A DNA stretch of 64,000 nucleotides from Candidatus Rhodobacter oscarellae (lineage in GTDB: Bacteria > Pseudomonadota > Alphaproteobacteria > Rhodobacterales > Rhodobacteraceae): assembly GCF_001078595.1 (NCBI RefSeq), contig NZ_LFTY01000002.1:3906036-3970035 (forward strand), written 5' to 3'. Positions 8,214 through 18,163 of this stretch are shown piece after piece; position 1 is the stretch's first letter; each line of letters opens with the position of its first letter. The notes under the pieces are model-generated. The model was not told the origin of the DNA, did no database searches, and worked only from the letters and a program-made list of their open reading frames with translations. A program made the translations under genes and the position numbers.

Positions 8214-10076
8214 ATGCGACCCACACTGATCACTCTCCTTCCAGCCCTGGTATTGGCTGGGGCGGCGGCCCTGGCGCAGGAAGCCTCTGACGCGGTGGCG
8301 CCCGAAGCCGCTACCGCGACCGGTGGCGCGATGAGCGCGAATGCCATGGCGGCGCTGAAGGCCAAGGAGGCGGGCGAGCCCGTCCGCGCGCCGAATTGGA
8401 TGGTCGCGGCGGCAAATCCCCTGGCCGTCGAGGCCGGGGCGGCGATCCTGGCAGAGGGCGGCACCGCCGCCGACGCGATGGTCACCGTGCAGGCGGTGCT
8501 GGGCCTTGTCGAGCCGCAAAGCTCTGGCCTGGGCGGGGGCGCGTTCCTTGTTTGGTACGACGCCGCCAGGGGCGCGCTGACGACCCTGGATGGGCGCGAG
8601 ACCGCGCCGCTGGCCGCCGATCCCACGCTGTTCCAGATGGGGGGCGAGCGGATGAAGTGGTGGGACGCGGTGGTCGGCGGGCGCTCGGTTGGTACGCCCG
8701 GCACCCCGGCGCTGATGTTTGACGCCCATGACCGCTATGGCAACCTAGAGGTCAGCCACTTGCTGCAGCCCGCCATTGATCTGGCCGAGAGCGGCTTTGC
8801 CGTCTCGCCGCGCATGGCGGCCTCGGTCGCGCGTGACGCCGAGCGCCTCGCCGGCCAGCCCCGCACCTCGGCCTATTTCCTGCCCGGGGGCGAGCCCATC
8901 GCCGAGGGCGCCTTGCTCAAGAACTTCCCCTACGCGGCGACGCTCAAGGCGCTGGCGGGGGGCGGCAGGGACGCCTTCTATACGGGCGATATCGCGCAGG
9001 GGATCGTGGACACCGTGCAGGGGTTCGACGCCAACCCGGGCCGTTTGGAGATGATCGACCTCGCCGCCTATCAGGTGAAAGAGCGCCCGGCTGTTTGTGC
9101 GGCGTACCGCGCCTATGATGTGTGCGGCATGGGCCCGCCCTCGTCCGGCGCGCTGACCGTTGGTCAGATCCTGGGCCAGCTGAACAGCTTTGATCTATCG
9201 GCTGGCGTTGAGGACGCGCAGGTGCTGCGCTTGATCGGCGATGCCTCGCGGCAGGCCTTCGCGGATCGCGGGCGCTACATGGCCGATAGTGACTTTGTGC
9301 CGATGCCCACCGCGGGGCTGGTGGATGCCGAGTACCTGTCGGCGCGGGCGGAGAACCTGAAGGGCGACAGGGCGCTGGACAGCGTCGCGCCGGGCCGCCC
9401 CGCCTTCGATCACGCGCTGAACTGGGCCGATAATGTCTCGGTCGAGCGGCCTTCGACCTCGCATATCTCCATTGTGGACAGCTATGGCAACGCGCTGTCC
9501 ATGACGACGACGATCGAGAACGGTTTCGGCTCGCGGCTGATGGCGCCGGGCGGGTTCCTGCTGAACAACGAGCTGACGGATTTCTCGTTCAAGAGCCATG
9601 CCGATGGCGTGCCGATTGCCAACCGGGTGGAGCCGGGCAAGCGCCCGCGCTCGTCCATGTCGCCGACCATCGTGATGCAGGACGGCGCGCCGGTTCTGGT
9701 GATCGGATCGCCCGGCGGCAGCCGCATCATCGGCTACGTCGCGCAGGCGATCATCGCGCATCTGGACTGGGGCATGGATGTGCAGGCCGCACTTGATATG
9801 CCGCACGCTGTGAACCGCTTCGGCACCTATGATCTAGAGGAGGGCACCTATCTTGAGGAAATGGAGGGCCCGCTGACCGAGCTTGGCTACGAGGTGAACA
9901 TCCGCGGGCTGAACTCCGGCCTGCATGCGATCCAAGTCACACCCGAGGGGCTGGTCGGCGGCGCCGACCCCCGCCGAGAGGGGATCGCCATCGGCGGGTG
10001 GGGCGCTTGGGCTCTTGGTATGCGGCGCGTGGCGAATTGGCCTGGAGCGGTCATTAGAAACCCGCCCCGGGCTTGA
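8214..10076 (+). CDS. ggt: Gamma-glutamyltransferase / glutathione hydrolase
   Basis: A 620-aa secreted Ntn-hydrolase that cleaves gamma-glutamyl bonds of glutathione. The signal peptide ends near ALAQ (residue 22). The large subunit has SSGLGGGAFLVWYD and the conserved glutamate-binding region DGRETAP. The self-cleavage site and nucleophile is Thr415 in PSTSHISIVD. The small subunit has MSPTIV and GSPGGSRIIGYVAQ. ATG 8214 has GGAGGCGACGC in front. The final 10 to 15 residues are not family sequence, because the reading frame runs into a palindromic repeat and takes its stop from the loop of that repeat. Confidence 0.95.
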   Translation: MRPTLITLLPALVLAGAAALAQEASDAVAPEAATATGGAMSANAMAALKAKEAGEPVRAPNWMVAAANPLAVEAGAAILAEGGTAADAMVTVQAVLGLVEPQSSGLGGGAFLVWYDAARGALTTLDGRETAPLAADPTLFQMGGERMKWWDAVVGGRSVGTPGTPALMFDAHDRYGNLEVSHLLQPAIDLAESGFAVSPRMAASVARDAERLAGQPRTSAYFLPGGEPIAEGALLKNFPYAATLKALAGGGRDAFYTGDIAQGIVDTVQGFDANPGRLEMIDLAAYQVKERPAVCAAYRAYDVCGMGPPSSGALTVGQILGQLNSFDLSAGVEDAQVLRLIGDASRQAFADRGRYMADSDFVPMPTAGLVDAEYLSARAENLKGDRALDSVAPGRPAFDHALNWADNVSVERPSTSHISIVDSYGNALSMTTTIENGFGSRLMAPGGFLLNNELTDFSFKSHADGVPIANRVEPGKRPRSSMSPTIVMQDGAPVLVIGSPGGSRIIGYVAQAIIAHLDWGMDVQAALDMPHAVNRFGTYDLEEGTYLEEMEGPLTELGYEVNIRGLNSGLHAIQVTPEGLVGGADPRREGIAIGGWGAWALGMRRVANWPGAVIRNPPRA

Positions 10077-10085
10077 CCCGGGGCC
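10061..10085. repeat. CCCGGG-type palindromic repeat over the ggt stop
   Basis: An 8-bp stem GCCCCGGG (10064-10071) and CCCGGGGC (10077-10084) encloses the loop CTTGA. The ggt stop codon TGA (10074-10076) lies in that loop. Repeats of this form are common between genes in alphaproteobacteria. It probably also works as an mRNA 3' stabiliser or terminator. Confidence 0.7.
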
Positions 10086-10234
10086 TCCGCTTTGAGCCAA
10101 GCACAACCCGGGCAGTTGCGCGGCTTGGGGCCCGTTGCGTCTGGTGTCGGCAAACGTTGCTGAGACGGAGTGTTTGAGGCCGAAGACCACTCCAAACAAC
10201 CAAAAGAGGCCAGGCGCCGGGCGGGTCTGATGGG

Positions 10235-10702
10235 CTATTCCGGGTGCCCCGGAACCGCGCCCGACGGGGCGCCATAGGGCCGGGTCACGTCCCGCAGTGT
10301 CACCTCCAGGGCCTCCACGTCCAGCCCGATTGCGCCGTCGCCCGCCAGGGTGATCTCCACCCGACCCGCGCCGTCCTCCCCTGCCTCAAAGCCAAGCGAG
10401 AGCACCGACAGCACCGTGTCTGCATCCCGGCGAACGCCGGTTGTCTGCACCCGCAGCACGTCCTCGATCACCAGCACGGATTGGACCCGTTCGGGTCCGT
10501 GGCGCTCCGGCGCGGCATCCTCCCAGCGGAAGCGGTTCAGCAGGATCGCAAACCGCCGATTCGCCGCCCGGTAGGACATCTCGTTGCCCGGGAAGACCGC
10601 GTCCTGCACCAGTGCCGAGATCACCTCTAAATCAGCCGACTCCAAGGCCTTTAGGCGCAGGGCGCGCTCGGCGCCGTCCTCGAACCGGGCGTCCTCGCTC
10701 AC
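10235..10702 (-). CDS. DUF2948 family protein
   Basis: A 155-aa soluble protein matching DUF2948, a family of unknown function found next to murA in alphaproteobacteria. Conserved parts are [25 protein letters not shown], of which the first half is most typical, and [15 protein letters not shown]. It starts with GTG at 10702, overlapping the murA stop (GTGA), so it is translated with murA. There is no signal peptide, membrane segment or obvious catalytic motif. The conserved linkage hints at a link with cell-wall synthesis but proves nothing. Confidence 0.85.
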   Translation of the reverse strand: MSEDARFEDGAERALRLKALESADLEVISALVQDAVFPGNEMSYRAANRRFAILLNRFRWEDAAPERHGPERVQSVLVIEDVLRVQTTGVRRDADTVLSVLSLGFEAGEDGAGRVEITLAGDGAIGLDVEALEVTLRDVTRPYGAPSGAVPGHPE

Positions 10703-11964
10703 GCCGCCACGCGCTCTACCAGAGCGCCAACATTGCTCAACTTCTCCTCCAGCCGCTCATAGCCGCGGTCCAGGTGGTAGACGCGGCTCACCAGGGTCTC
10801 GCCCTCCGCGGCCAGCCCGGCGAGGATCAGCGACACGCTGGCGCGCAGATCGGTGGCCATGACCGGGGCGCCGCGCATCCGCTCCACGCCGCGCACGGTG
10901 GCGGTGCCACCCGAGACGGTGATGTCCGCGCCCATGCGGATCAGCTCGGGGGCGTGCATGAAGCGGTTCTCAAAGATGGTCTCCTCCAGGTGGCTGACGC
11001 CGTCGGCGGTGCACAGGAGCGACATCATCTGCGCTTGCAGGTCGGTGGGGAAGCCGGGGAAGGGCGCGGTGGTCACGTCCACCGCCGCGACCCGGCCGTT
11101 CTTGCGCGCAACCTTAAGCCCGCGGTTGGTCTGGGTGACCTCGACGCCGATGCCCTCAAGCTTGTCGGCCAGGGACGCCACCAGGTGGCGCTCGCCGCCC
11201 AGAAGCTCGACCTCGCCGCCGGCGATGGCGGGGGCGATCATGTAGGTGCCCAGCTCGATGCGGTCGGTGATCACGGGGTGGGTAGCGCCGCGCAGGGCGT
11301 CGACGCCGCGGATCACCATCTCAGAGCTGCCCGCGCCCTCGATATCGGCGCCCATTGCGATCAGGCAGTCGGCCAGGGCCACCGTGTCGGGCTCGCGCGC
11401 GGCGTTCTTGATCACGGTGGTGCCCTTGGCGCGCACCGCGGCGCACATGACGTTCTCGGTGGCGCCCACCGAGGCGAAGGGGAACTCGATCTCGGCGCCC
11501 CTCAGCCCCTGCGGGGCGGAGGCATGCACATAGCCGTCCTTGAGATCGACCTTGGCGCCCATCGCCTCGAGCCCGGCGATGTGGAAGTCCACCTTGCGCG
11601 CGCCGATGGCGCAGCCGCCGGGCAGCGAGACCACCGCGCGCCCGTCGCGCCCCATCAGCGGGCCGAGCACGTTGAACGAGGCGCGCATCTTGCGCACGAT
11701 GTCGTAATGCGCCTCGTGGCTGGTCAGATCCGCCGCCGAGATCATCATGACGCCGCCGTTCTGGGCGAAGGCCACCTCGCAGCCCAGGCTCTGCAGAAGC
11801 GTGGTCAGGGTGCGCACGTCGCTCAGCCGCGGCACGTTGGTCAGCGTCAGCGGATCTTCGCTCAGAAGCGAGGCGCACATCAGCTTAAGGCAGGTGTTTT
11901 TCGCGCCCGCGATGGGGATCTCGCCCGAAAGCTCGGCGCCGCCTTTGACCAGTATCGAATCCAT
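10699..11964 (-). CDS. murA: UDP-N-acetylglucosamine 1-carboxyvinyltransferase
   Basis: This enzyme transfers the enolpyruvyl group of PEP to UDP-GlcNAc, the first committed step of peptidoglycan synthesis. It has the normal length of 421 aa. The N-terminus has ISGAKN-type sequence ([16 protein letters not shown]). The PEP/fosfomycin-reactive Cys is Cys118 in [13 protein letters not shown], so a fosfomycin-sensitive form is expected. It is the second gene of a three-gene operon, 6 nt after a 47-aa gene and overlapping DUF2948. Confidence 0.97.
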   Translation of the reverse strand: MDSILVKGGAELSGEIPIAGAKNTCLKLMCASLLSEDPLTLTNVPRLSDVRTLTTLLQSLGCEVAFAQNGGVMMISAADLTSHEAHYDIVRKMRASFNVLGPLMGRDGRAVVSLPGGCAIGARKVDFHIAGLEAMGAKVDLKDGYVHASAPQGLRGAEIEFPFASVGATENVMCAAVRAKGTTVIKNAAREPDTVALADCLIAMGADIEGAGSSEMVIRGVDALRGATHPVITDRIELGTYMIAPAIAGGEVELLGGERHLVASLADKLEGIGVEVTQTNRGLKVARKNGRVAAVDVTTAPFPGFPTDLQAQMMSLLCTADGVSHLEETIFENRFMHAPELIRMGADITVSGGTATVRGVERMRGAPVMATDLRASVSLILAGLAAEGETLVSRVYHLDRGYERLEEKLSNVGALVERVAA

Positions 11965-11970
11965 GCCTGT

Positions 11971-12114
11971 CTATTCCTTGCTCTTTTCCTCGCCCGCCCG
12001 GGCTCGGGCCTGGGCCTTGCGCTTTGCCATATTCGCCTTCAGCGCGGCTTTTAGCCTGTCTTCCTTGGCCTGGCGCGCGTCTTCTGCGCGCTTTTGATCG
12101 CGCTTATCGTTCAT
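11971..12114 (-). CDS. Small highly charged protein upstream of murA
   Basis: A 47-aa reading frame beginning MNDKRDQKRAEDARQ and ending GEEKSKE. It is almost entirely Lys, Arg, Glu, Asp and Ala, as in a single long charged helix. It ends only 6 nt before the murA start, and its stop region supplies the murA ribosome site (AGGAATAG). Codon use and the tight coupling support a real gene. I do not recognise a named family; it may be a small regulator or simply a translational leader for murA. Confidence 0.65.
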   Translation of the reverse strand: MNDKRDQKRAEDARQAKEDRLKAALKANMAKRKAQARARAGEEKSKE

Positions 12115-12203
12115 GAGGGGGGTTCTACAACAGCCGCCAAGTAGGGTCCAGATTGCGCTTGCGCTGATCAGGCTTTGGGTCTAATCAGCCGCCCACGATA
12201 AGG

Positions 12204-12277
<74 letters not shown>

Positions 12278-12543
12278 ATAAGTAGCTAAAAAACAACTGA
12301 AATTCAGTCGCGGCGCGAACTCGCACGCGCCCCCCAGGGTTTCATTATTGCACGTCATCGAAGCGCCCAAGATTCGGCGGAACTTGTTGAATTGGAGCCT
12401 GCACGCCTAATCGGCAGTTCGTTGTGATGATCCCCACGGCCGCGCAGTTTAGCCGACGCAAATTTCGTATCTATTCTGGCAGTTAATCTAGTTCATGTGC
12501 GAAGTTGCGTGCGAGGCCCCTCACAATTTTGAGTATGCGTTGC
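12278..12543. other. Intergenic stretch after tRNA-Thr, nothing recognised
   Basis: No integrase, direct repeat of the tRNA 3' end or believable gene was seen here. It is AT-richer than its surroundings. The DUF1513 gene converges on it from the right. Confidence 0.5.
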
Positions 12544-13599
12544 TCAAATTGCGATTAAGTGGTTGTCCCAGGCGACATCGTGCAACACGTCCGGGCCTGA
12601 CGGGGGTTTCACCAGGCCCGCGCCTGATGTCAGAACGAAACCCGACGCCGCCGCCGCGACGCCGCAGACATCAGCTATGGACGTCTCACCGACATACTCA
12701 GCGCCCGCGAATTCCTGAACGATCCCCGCACGGGGAGAGGTTGCCGCGATGCTTTTGCCATCCTTGGCAATCGCGACACTGCCCAGATATCCGCTCATGT
12801 GCCGCACCGAGGCCCGCTCGACGAGATCAAGCCTGCCGGTCTCAATCCGATGGACGCCCAAGAGCGGAAGGTCGACGGCGAGATCACCTTGCCACTGCAT
12901 CGCGAATGCCACGTCGCCGGTGGCGGATACGGCAAGGTGCCGGATCGAGTTCTTTTGATGCGCCTTGTCGAGCCGCACTTGGCCCAACAACTCACCATCC
13001 AGGCTGAGATAGCTGAGCGTCGAGCGCATGGACGGGATGTTAAGCTTGACGCGCCCGGTCTCGGGATGCGTTTCGATGCCCCCGTTGGCGACGACAAGCG
13101 ATGCGCCATCGGGCATCAGCTTGATGTCATGGGGGCCCACGCCGCCAGAGGGGAACTCACCCATGCGCGCAAAATCGCGTCGCGCATCCCAGATCCCGAC
13201 AACGCCGCGCGCCGCGTCAAAGTCGTTCTCGGTCGTGAACAGCACATCCCCATCCGCCGAATAGGTCCCGTGGCCATAGAAATGCCGGCCCGGTGGCGCA
13301 GAGAGGCGGGCCTTTTCGCGGCCCGTGATGCAATCCAGGACGATCGCGTAGGTGCCGGGCCTTCTTGCAAAAGCGACGGCTTCGGCCAATCTGGGATGCG
13401 CGGCGGCGGCGTGACCGCGCGTGGGCAGCGGCAGCTGGAATGTGATTTGGCCTTCGGTGGTCAAGCCACACAAGACGTAAGCGCCATCGGGCTTCTTGCC
13501 GGCGGACAGAAACGCCGGGCTGCCCGCATCGGCCCAGGTCGGTCTAGGCGCCAAGCCGGCAGCCAGCATCCCGGCGATGAAGGTCCGACGATCAGGCAT
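12544..13599 (-). CDS. DUF1513 domain protein, exported beta-propeller of the iron operon
   Basis: A 351-aa protein that begins MPDRRTFIAGMLAAG, a short signal with the Tat-like RR pattern. The rest matches DUF1513, a propeller-like family: HFYGHGTYSADGDVLFTTEND, SGGVGPHDIKLMPDG, SIRHLAVSATGDVAFAMQW. DUF1513 genes are often the last member of imelysin/di-haem oxidoreductase operons. The start overlaps the second imelysin stop (TGATG). It is probably periplasmic and may act with the imelysins in iron handling; the molecular role is not known. Confidence 0.85.
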   Translation of the reverse strand: MPDRRTFIAGMLAAGLAPRPTWADAGSPAFLSAGKKPDGAYVLCGLTTEGQITFQLPLPTRGHAAAAHPRLAEAVAFARRPGTYAIVLDCITGREKARLSAPPGRHFYGHGTYSADGDVLFTTENDFDAARGVVGIWDARRDFARMGEFPSGGVGPHDIKLMPDGASLVVANGGIETHPETGRVKLNIPSMRSTLSYLSLDGELLGQVRLDKAHQKNSIRHLAVSATGDVAFAMQWQGDLAVDLPLLGVHRIETGRLDLVERASVRHMSGYLGSVAIAKDGKSIAATSPRAGIVQEFAGAEYVGETSIADVCGVAAAASGFVLTSGAGLVKPPSGPDVLHDVAWDNHLIAI

Positions 13600-14609
13600 C
13601 AGTCACCATCAAGCGAGTTGAAACCCGCTGCGATCCCCAATTCGGGGCCGATCTCCTGCGACAGGATGCGGCGTATCACGTCGATACTCTGCTGGAGCAC
13701 CTCAACCCGGAACCGGCCCTGCGGATCAGCAACCCCCGCAAGGGTGGGATCATCGAGGGCCTCGGCCCGCTGGATCGCGTCGGCGAACGCCTTATCGACA
13801 GCCTCATTGCCGGCCGAAATCAGTTCAGTCAGCTCTCGCGTTGCGGCCAATGAGAGCAATACGTGCCTAAGCGACCGCTCGGACCGCCTGGCTTCGGCTC
13901 GGTTCGGCCGGGGGCGGTCATAGGTGCCCATCGGGCGGCCCAGCCGGGTGAGCGATGTGAATTCCAGCCCCGTCGACAAAGCAGTGAAGAGCTGTTTGGC
14001 CGCCTCGGCTGGAGTTCGGTAGGTGTCGTTGCCTGGGTTTGACATCAACGCGCCATAGCCGTTCTGCCACCCGGCCAGAATGGCCGCCGCGTTGGACGAG
14101 ATGTCTTTGGTCACGGCTTGGATCAGGGCGCAGCGATAGGCGGCGTCGCGCGGCTGAGCGAATTGCGCATCAAAGAGCAGGAACTCCAACGCGTAAAACC
14201 CGCGCGCGGCCACCGAGATCTCGGCGAATTCATCCGGTGCATTCACGGCGGCGTCCCGGCTTTTGACCAATCCGGCGAGAGCCTTGGGGGTGGAGCCGCG
14301 CGGGTCCGGCCAAAAGGCCAGCGCAAAGGCGCGGTCGTCCTGCTCGGAAGGGCCGAAACGCAAGTGGCCTACGCCGACCCAGGCGTCGAACGCGGCGTGG
14401 TAGGCCGAAAGCAAACCGGGCGCGGTATCGGGCGCCGCGGCAGAGCATCCCACCGACGCCTCGCGGGCCAATGCCTGGGTTTGCCCGGCAAGCATCTCGT
14501 AGCGCGGCACCACATGCGTCTCGACGATGGCGGTGATGTCAAAATCGTCCGCTGCCGCCAGAGGCGACGCCGCGAAGATAAGGAATGAGCATAGCAGTCG
14601 GCGCATCAT
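13599..14609 (-). CDS. Imelysin family (peptidase M75-like) periplasmic protein, second copy
   Basis: A 336-aa protein with a signal peptide ([20 protein letters not shown]) and the imelysin helical fold. It has AYHAAFDAWVGVGHLRFG and ARGFYALEFLLFD, where the usual GxHxxE site reads FYALEFL; the His of the GYHAIEFL form is replaced by Tyr-Ala, so metal binding may be altered compared with the first imelysin of the operon. The start ATG 14609 overlaps the preceding stop (ATGATG). Imelysins such as IrpA and EfeO-like proteins take part in iron uptake. Confidence 0.85.
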   Translation of the reverse strand: MMRRLLCSFLIFAASPLAAADDFDITAIVETHVVPRYEMLAGQTQALAREASVGCSAAAPDTAPGLLSAYHAAFDAWVGVGHLRFGPSEQDDRAFALAFWPDPRGSTPKALAGLVKSRDAAVNAPDEFAEISVAARGFYALEFLLFDAQFAQPRDAAYRCALIQAVTKDISSNAAAILAGWQNGYGALMSNPGNDTYRTPAEAAKQLFTALSTGLEFTSLTRLGRPMGTYDRPRPNRAEARRSERSLRHVLLSLAATRELTELISAGNEAVDKAFADAIQRAEALDDPTLAGVADPQGRFRVEVLQQSIDVIRRILSQEIGPELGIAAGFNSLDGD

Positions 14610-16120
14610 AGGCTCTCCAGGAAAACGATCAGGGCTTGGCGGTCCGCTGGCGGCATATCCACCACGGCATCGCGGTGCAGCTGGGCCTCGCCGCCATGCC
14701 ACAGGATGGCCTCTAGAAGCGACCGCGCCCGCCCGTCATGCAGGAAATATGTGTGGCCCGAGACCTGCTTGGTCAGACCGATCCCCCATAGCGGTGGCGT
14801 GCGCCACTCAGAGCCGGTCGCCCTGGCCTCTGGTCGGTTATCGGCAAGCCCCGGCCCCATATCGTGCAGGAGCATATCGGTATAGGGCCAGATCAGTTGG
14901 AAGCTTTGCTCGGGCTGGTCCTTAAGCCGGTGCGTGACGAAAGACGGTTGGTGGCAAGAGGTGCAGCCGGTCGCATAGAAGACCTCTTTGCCGCGCAGCA
15001 CTTGGCGGTCCTCCACATCGCGGCGGGCCGGGACGCCAAGGTTGCGGCTGTAGAAGGTCACGAGGTCAATGCCCTCGGCGTCAATCTCAAAGCCTCTGTC
15101 GTCCAAATCGCCATGGGGGGCGTTGCGGCAATCCGGCTGCGCCTGGGTGCATTCGCCCCACGCCGCCGGGAAGAGCGAGCTTGAGATGCCGATATCCCCG
15201 GCGAAGGCACCGGCGGATTGCTGGCGCACCGTCGGGTTCCCGGCCTTGAGACCGAAACGGCCCAGCATCGGCTGGTCGTACTCCACCGACCAAACCACGT
15301 TCGGGCGCCCCGAGACGCCATCGCCATCCGCATCCTCGGGGTCAGCCAAGGCCAGAATGTCGGCGGCCGGGATGGCTTCGAGCAGCCCCAGGCCGATCAT
15401 CTGGGGGGCGACGCGGGGACTGAGCATGGCGTCGGGATGCAATGGGCCATAGCCGAGATCCGCGGCGGTGTAGGTCGGCTGTCTGAGATACGCGGCCTCG
15501 CCGCCGGAAAGCGGCACCTCGATCTCTTCATAGTCGATTTGCAGGCGATACTCGGCAGGGTGCCCGGCAAGGCTGAAATCCTGCATCTGGGTGCCATAGG
15601 TCGGCTCTGGCAGCGTCGCCAGGTAGCCTTCGATCTTATCCGTCAGCGCTGAGTGGTCGGCGGGGATCGACACCCGCAGGAACATCGAGATCGCGTTGTC
15701 GTCCGGCCCCTCCGGCGGATGCCCACGGCCATCCTTGATGTGGCAGCGCTGGCAGGACCGCGCGTTGAACAGCGGCCCCAGGCCGTCAGAGGCCAGCGTG
15801 GAGGACGGCGACGAGACCCAGAGCTTTCGGAACAGCCCGTTGCCGACCCTGAAGTCCAGCTCGTCCTCGAATGTGATGTTGCCCGATGGCTGCGAGAAGG
15901 CGTTCGCATTCGGCGGGACGCGCACCGTTGCGGCACCTGCCGCGTTCTCCTCGAAGGGCTGGGCCGCATCGAAACTGGCGGCGGGCGCTGTGACCGCTGC
16001 GATCCGGGCCGATTCGGCCTCTGTTCGGGGAATGATATTCAGATGCGGTTCATCAAATGGGCCCGCCATGGCGGCGGACCCAGATACAACCACTAAGAGG
16101 CCGAGTTTACCCGGCTTCAT
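14606..16120 (-). CDS. Di-haem oxidoreductase family (DUF1111) c-type cytochrome
   Basis: A 504-aa periplasmic protein with signal peptide [19 protein letters not shown]. It has two haem-c sites, SCQRCH and GCTSCH. It contains the DHOR/thiol-oxidoreductase pattern ([19 protein letters not shown] near the N-terminus and [10 protein letters not shown] with [11 protein letters not shown] near the C-terminus). Members sit next to imelysins and are thought to oxidise or reduce periplasmic iron or copper; the substrate is unproven. The start ATG 16120 overlaps the end of bfr by 14 bases. Confidence 0.88.
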   Translation of the reverse strand: MKPGKLGLLVVVSGSAAMAGPFDEPHLNIIPRTEAESARIAAVTAPAASFDAAQPFEENAAGAATVRVPPNANAFSQPSGNITFEDELDFRVGNGLFRKLWVSSPSSTLASDGLGPLFNARSCQRCHIKDGRGHPPEGPDDNAISMFLRVSIPADHSALTDKIEGYLATLPEPTYGTQMQDFSLAGHPAEYRLQIDYEEIEVPLSGGEAAYLRQPTYTAADLGYGPLHPDAMLSPRVAPQMIGLGLLEAIPAADILALADPEDADGDGVSGRPNVVWSVEYDQPMLGRFGLKAGNPTVRQQSAGAFAGDIGISSSLFPAAWGECTQAQPDCRNAPHGDLDDRGFEIDAEGIDLVTFYSRNLGVPARRDVEDRQVLRGKEVFYATGCTSCHQPSFVTHRLKDQPEQSFQLIWPYTDMLLHDMGPGLADNRPEARATGSEWRTPPLWGIGLTKQVSGHTYFLHDGRARSLLEAILWHGGEAQLHRDAVVDMPPADRQALIVFLESL

Positions 16121-16592
16121 CCATCTTGGACGCATTGAGCTGAGCATAGTTTTCGGCACCGACACGTTCATGCAAATCAAGCTGCGTTTCGAGGAAATCT
16201 ATGTGACCCTCTTCGTCTTCCAGGAGCGCCTTGAACAGCTCCATGGTCACGTAATCCCCGGCCTCGCGGCAGTATTCGCTGGCCTCTTTGTACATCTCGC
16301 GCGCCTCCTGCTCGGCAGCCAGATCGCATTCAAGCGTTTCCTTCGGCGTCTGCCCGATCCGCAGCGGGTCGAGCTTTTGCAGGTTGGGGTGACCTTCCAG
16401 AAAGATCAGCCGTTCTATGAGCTTGTCCGCGTGGTTCATCTCTTCGATGCTTTCTTCGCGGCTTTTCTTGGCCATGTGGCCCAGGCCCCAGTCCTCCTGA
16501 AGCTTGTAGTGCAGCCAGTACTGGCTAATGGCTGTTAACTCGCTACGGAGCGCCCGGTTGAGGTAGTCGATGACTTTCGGATCGCCTTGCAT
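16107..16592 (-). CDS. bfr: Bacterioferritin
   Basis: A 161-aa ferritin-like four-helix protein that oxidises and stores iron in a 24-mer. The N-terminus ([20 protein letters not shown]) is typical. Ferroxidase ligands appear as Glu in [33 protein letters not shown], with E and H ligands, and [14 protein letters not shown]. The haem-bridging Met position is within [12 protein letters not shown]. The gene follows its ferredoxin partner bfd in the operon and overlaps it at the 5' end. Confidence 0.96.
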   Translation of the reverse strand: MQGDPKVIDYLNRALRSELTAISQYWLHYKLQEDWGLGHMAKKSREESIEEMNHADKLIERLIFLEGHPNLQKLDPLRIGQTPKETLECDLAAEQEAREMYKEASEYCREAGDYVTMELFKALLEDEEGHIDFLETQLDLHERVGAENYAQLNASKMDEAG

Positions 16593-16831
16593 TTCTTAGG
16601 TTCCTGTGTGGCTCCGCGCAGATTGCGGAGGTGCATGGGGACTTCGAGGTTCGGGTTGTTACGCATTGTTCCGAGGAACAGTGGGACGCAGCCGCCACAG
16701 TCGGCGGCCTTGCCCAAGGCGCGATAGACTTTGCCCGGAGTGATCAGGGTATCAGGGTCCGCCGCTCGCATCCAGTCGATAGCGGCGTGAATGTCGTGAT
16801 CAGAGATGTTCTGGCAGTGACACACAATCAT
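16535..16831 (-). CDS. bfd: Bacterioferritin-associated ferredoxin-like (2Fe-2S) protein
   Basis: A 98-aa protein starting [20 protein letters not shown]. The four Cys of a BFD-type 2Fe-2S centre are C4 and C6 (CHC) and the pair in ADCGGC. Bfd reduces ferric iron in bacterioferritin so that it can leave. The start at 16831 is used because the family begins MIVCHC; another ATG lies 9 nt upstream. The C-terminal 19 codons overlap the start of bfr, an unusually long overlap; the tail after LRNLRG is not conserved family sequence. Confidence 0.88.
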   Translation of the reverse strand: MIVCHCQNISDHDIHAAIDWMRAADPDTLITPGKVYRALGKAADCGGCVPLFLGTMRNNPNLEVPMHLRNLRGATQEPKKCKAIRKSSTTSTGRSVAS

Positions 16832-16878
16832 GATCTGCAAACCTTTGGTTTGAGGATAGCGGCGGACCCTAAGTGGAT

Positions 16879-18147
16879 TTACTGGAACACGGCGTCCGGA
16901 TCATCGAGGCTGTCGGAGCCCTCGACCTCGATGGACGTGCCCAGGGCTGCGACCACGCGTTCGATGCTGCGGGTCTGATCGATCAGCCCATTCACACCGC
17001 CCATGATGAGCGCCTCGCCCGCCGCGTTGCCGCGCTCTAGCATCATGTCATAGCTGAACCCGGCTTCCGCAGCCGTCTTGATCCGGCCAAGGGCCAGCAC
17101 GGCGTCAGACAGCTTTGCCTGCATTTCCGCATCAAGATCGGCATCGGTGGCTGCCACAAGATCGGAAAGCGAAGGACCGCTGACGACGGTGCCGTCGATC
17201 CCCGTGTAGCTTCCCAGATAGACCGACTGGATGCCTACGCCGTTGTAGTAGTGGTCATTGTGGGTGTTATCGGCAAAGCACGAATGCTCTTCTTCCGGGT
17301 CGTTCAGCATCACGCCCAACCGCATGCGCTCGCCGGCGGTCTCGCCATAGGACAGCGACCCCATGCCGGTCAGGATCGCGGCGATCCCGGCGTCTTCTTG
17401 CGCCGTGACGGTGGCTCGGGCCTCGCCACCTTCGGCCCATTGGGCCACGATCCATTCAAGGTCCGAGATCAGAAGGTCGGTCGCCGCCCTTAGGTACGCG
17501 CCACGGCGATCACAGTTGCCGCCGGTGCAATCGTCACCCGCCGCGTAGTCCGTCCAAGGCCGGTTGCCCGCCCCGGCGCCGTGGCCGTTCAGGTCCTGGC
17601 CCCAAAGCAGGAACTCGATGGCGTGGTAGCCCGTGGCCACGTTGGCCTCGACGCCATCCGCCTCTTGCAGGGTGTCTTCGAGCAGGGCGGGCGTGATGGT
17701 CGACGCGTCGACGGTCTCGCCCGAAAGGGTAAAGCTGGCATTGGCGATCACGTTCAGCGCCGCCGCTTCGTTCTCGTCCGTGGGCCCGCCATAGGAGGCG
17801 TCCACGTAGTCGATCAAACCTTCGTCCAGCGGCCAGGCGTTCACCTTGCCTTCCCAGTCATCCACAATCGCATTGCCAAAGCGGAAGACCTCGGACTGCT
17901 GATAGGGCACCCGCGCGGCCAGCCAGGCCGCCTTGGCGGATGACAGGGCCTCTGCCGAGGGGGCGGAAAGCAGCGCATCGACCGCCGCGGACAGCCGCTG
18001 AGCGGTGACCAGGCTGTCAGTGTAATTCGCCTGCGCGATGTCGGCATAGGTGTCGAGCACGGCCGCCTTGGTCGCATGTCCGTCGGCCATGGCTGCGGTG
18101 CCGACGCAGAGCGCCAGGGCACTCGTGGCAAGGGTGAGGGCTTTCAT
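16879..18147 (-). CDS. irpA: Imelysin family iron-regulated periplasmic protein (IrpA-like)
   Basis: A 422-aa exported protein (signal peptide to about TAAMADG). It carries the intact imelysin signature GxHxxE in ATGYHAIEFLLWGQD at about residue 175. It also has VPYQQSEVFRFGN near the N-terminus and LGVMLNDPEEEHSCFADNTH in the middle, the insulin-cleaving-protease-like pattern now known to be a non-peptidase fold. Relatives are induced by iron limitation. It lies within the hemP operon, 16 nt after the Cys-rich gene. Confidence 0.92.
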   Translation of the reverse strand: MKALTLATSALALCVGTAAMADGHATKAAVLDTYADIAQANYTDSLVTAQRLSAAVDALLSAPSAEALSSAKAAWLAARVPYQQSEVFRFGNAIVDDWEGKVNAWPLDEGLIDYVDASYGGPTDENEAAALNVIANASFTLSGETVDASTITPALLEDTLQEADGVEANVATGYHAIEFLLWGQDLNGHGAGAGNRPWTDYAAGDDCTGGNCDRRGAYLRAATDLLISDLEWIVAQWAEGGEARATVTAQEDAGIAAILTGMGSLSYGETAGERMRLGVMLNDPEEEHSCFADNTHNDHYYNGVGIQSVYLGSYTGIDGTVVSGPSLSDLVAATDADLDAEMQAKLSDAVLALGRIKTAAEAGFSYDMMLERGNAAGEALIMGGVNGLIDQTRSIERVVAALGTSIEVEGSDSLDDPDAVFQ

Positions 18148-18163
18148 AGGCTTGCTTTCCTTT

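Noticed and set aside
10441-12054. Open frame of 537 codons on the plus strand
   Set aside because: It runs antisense to murA and DUF2948; the His/Gly/Ala/Arg-rich translation is the usual shadow of a GC-rich gene.
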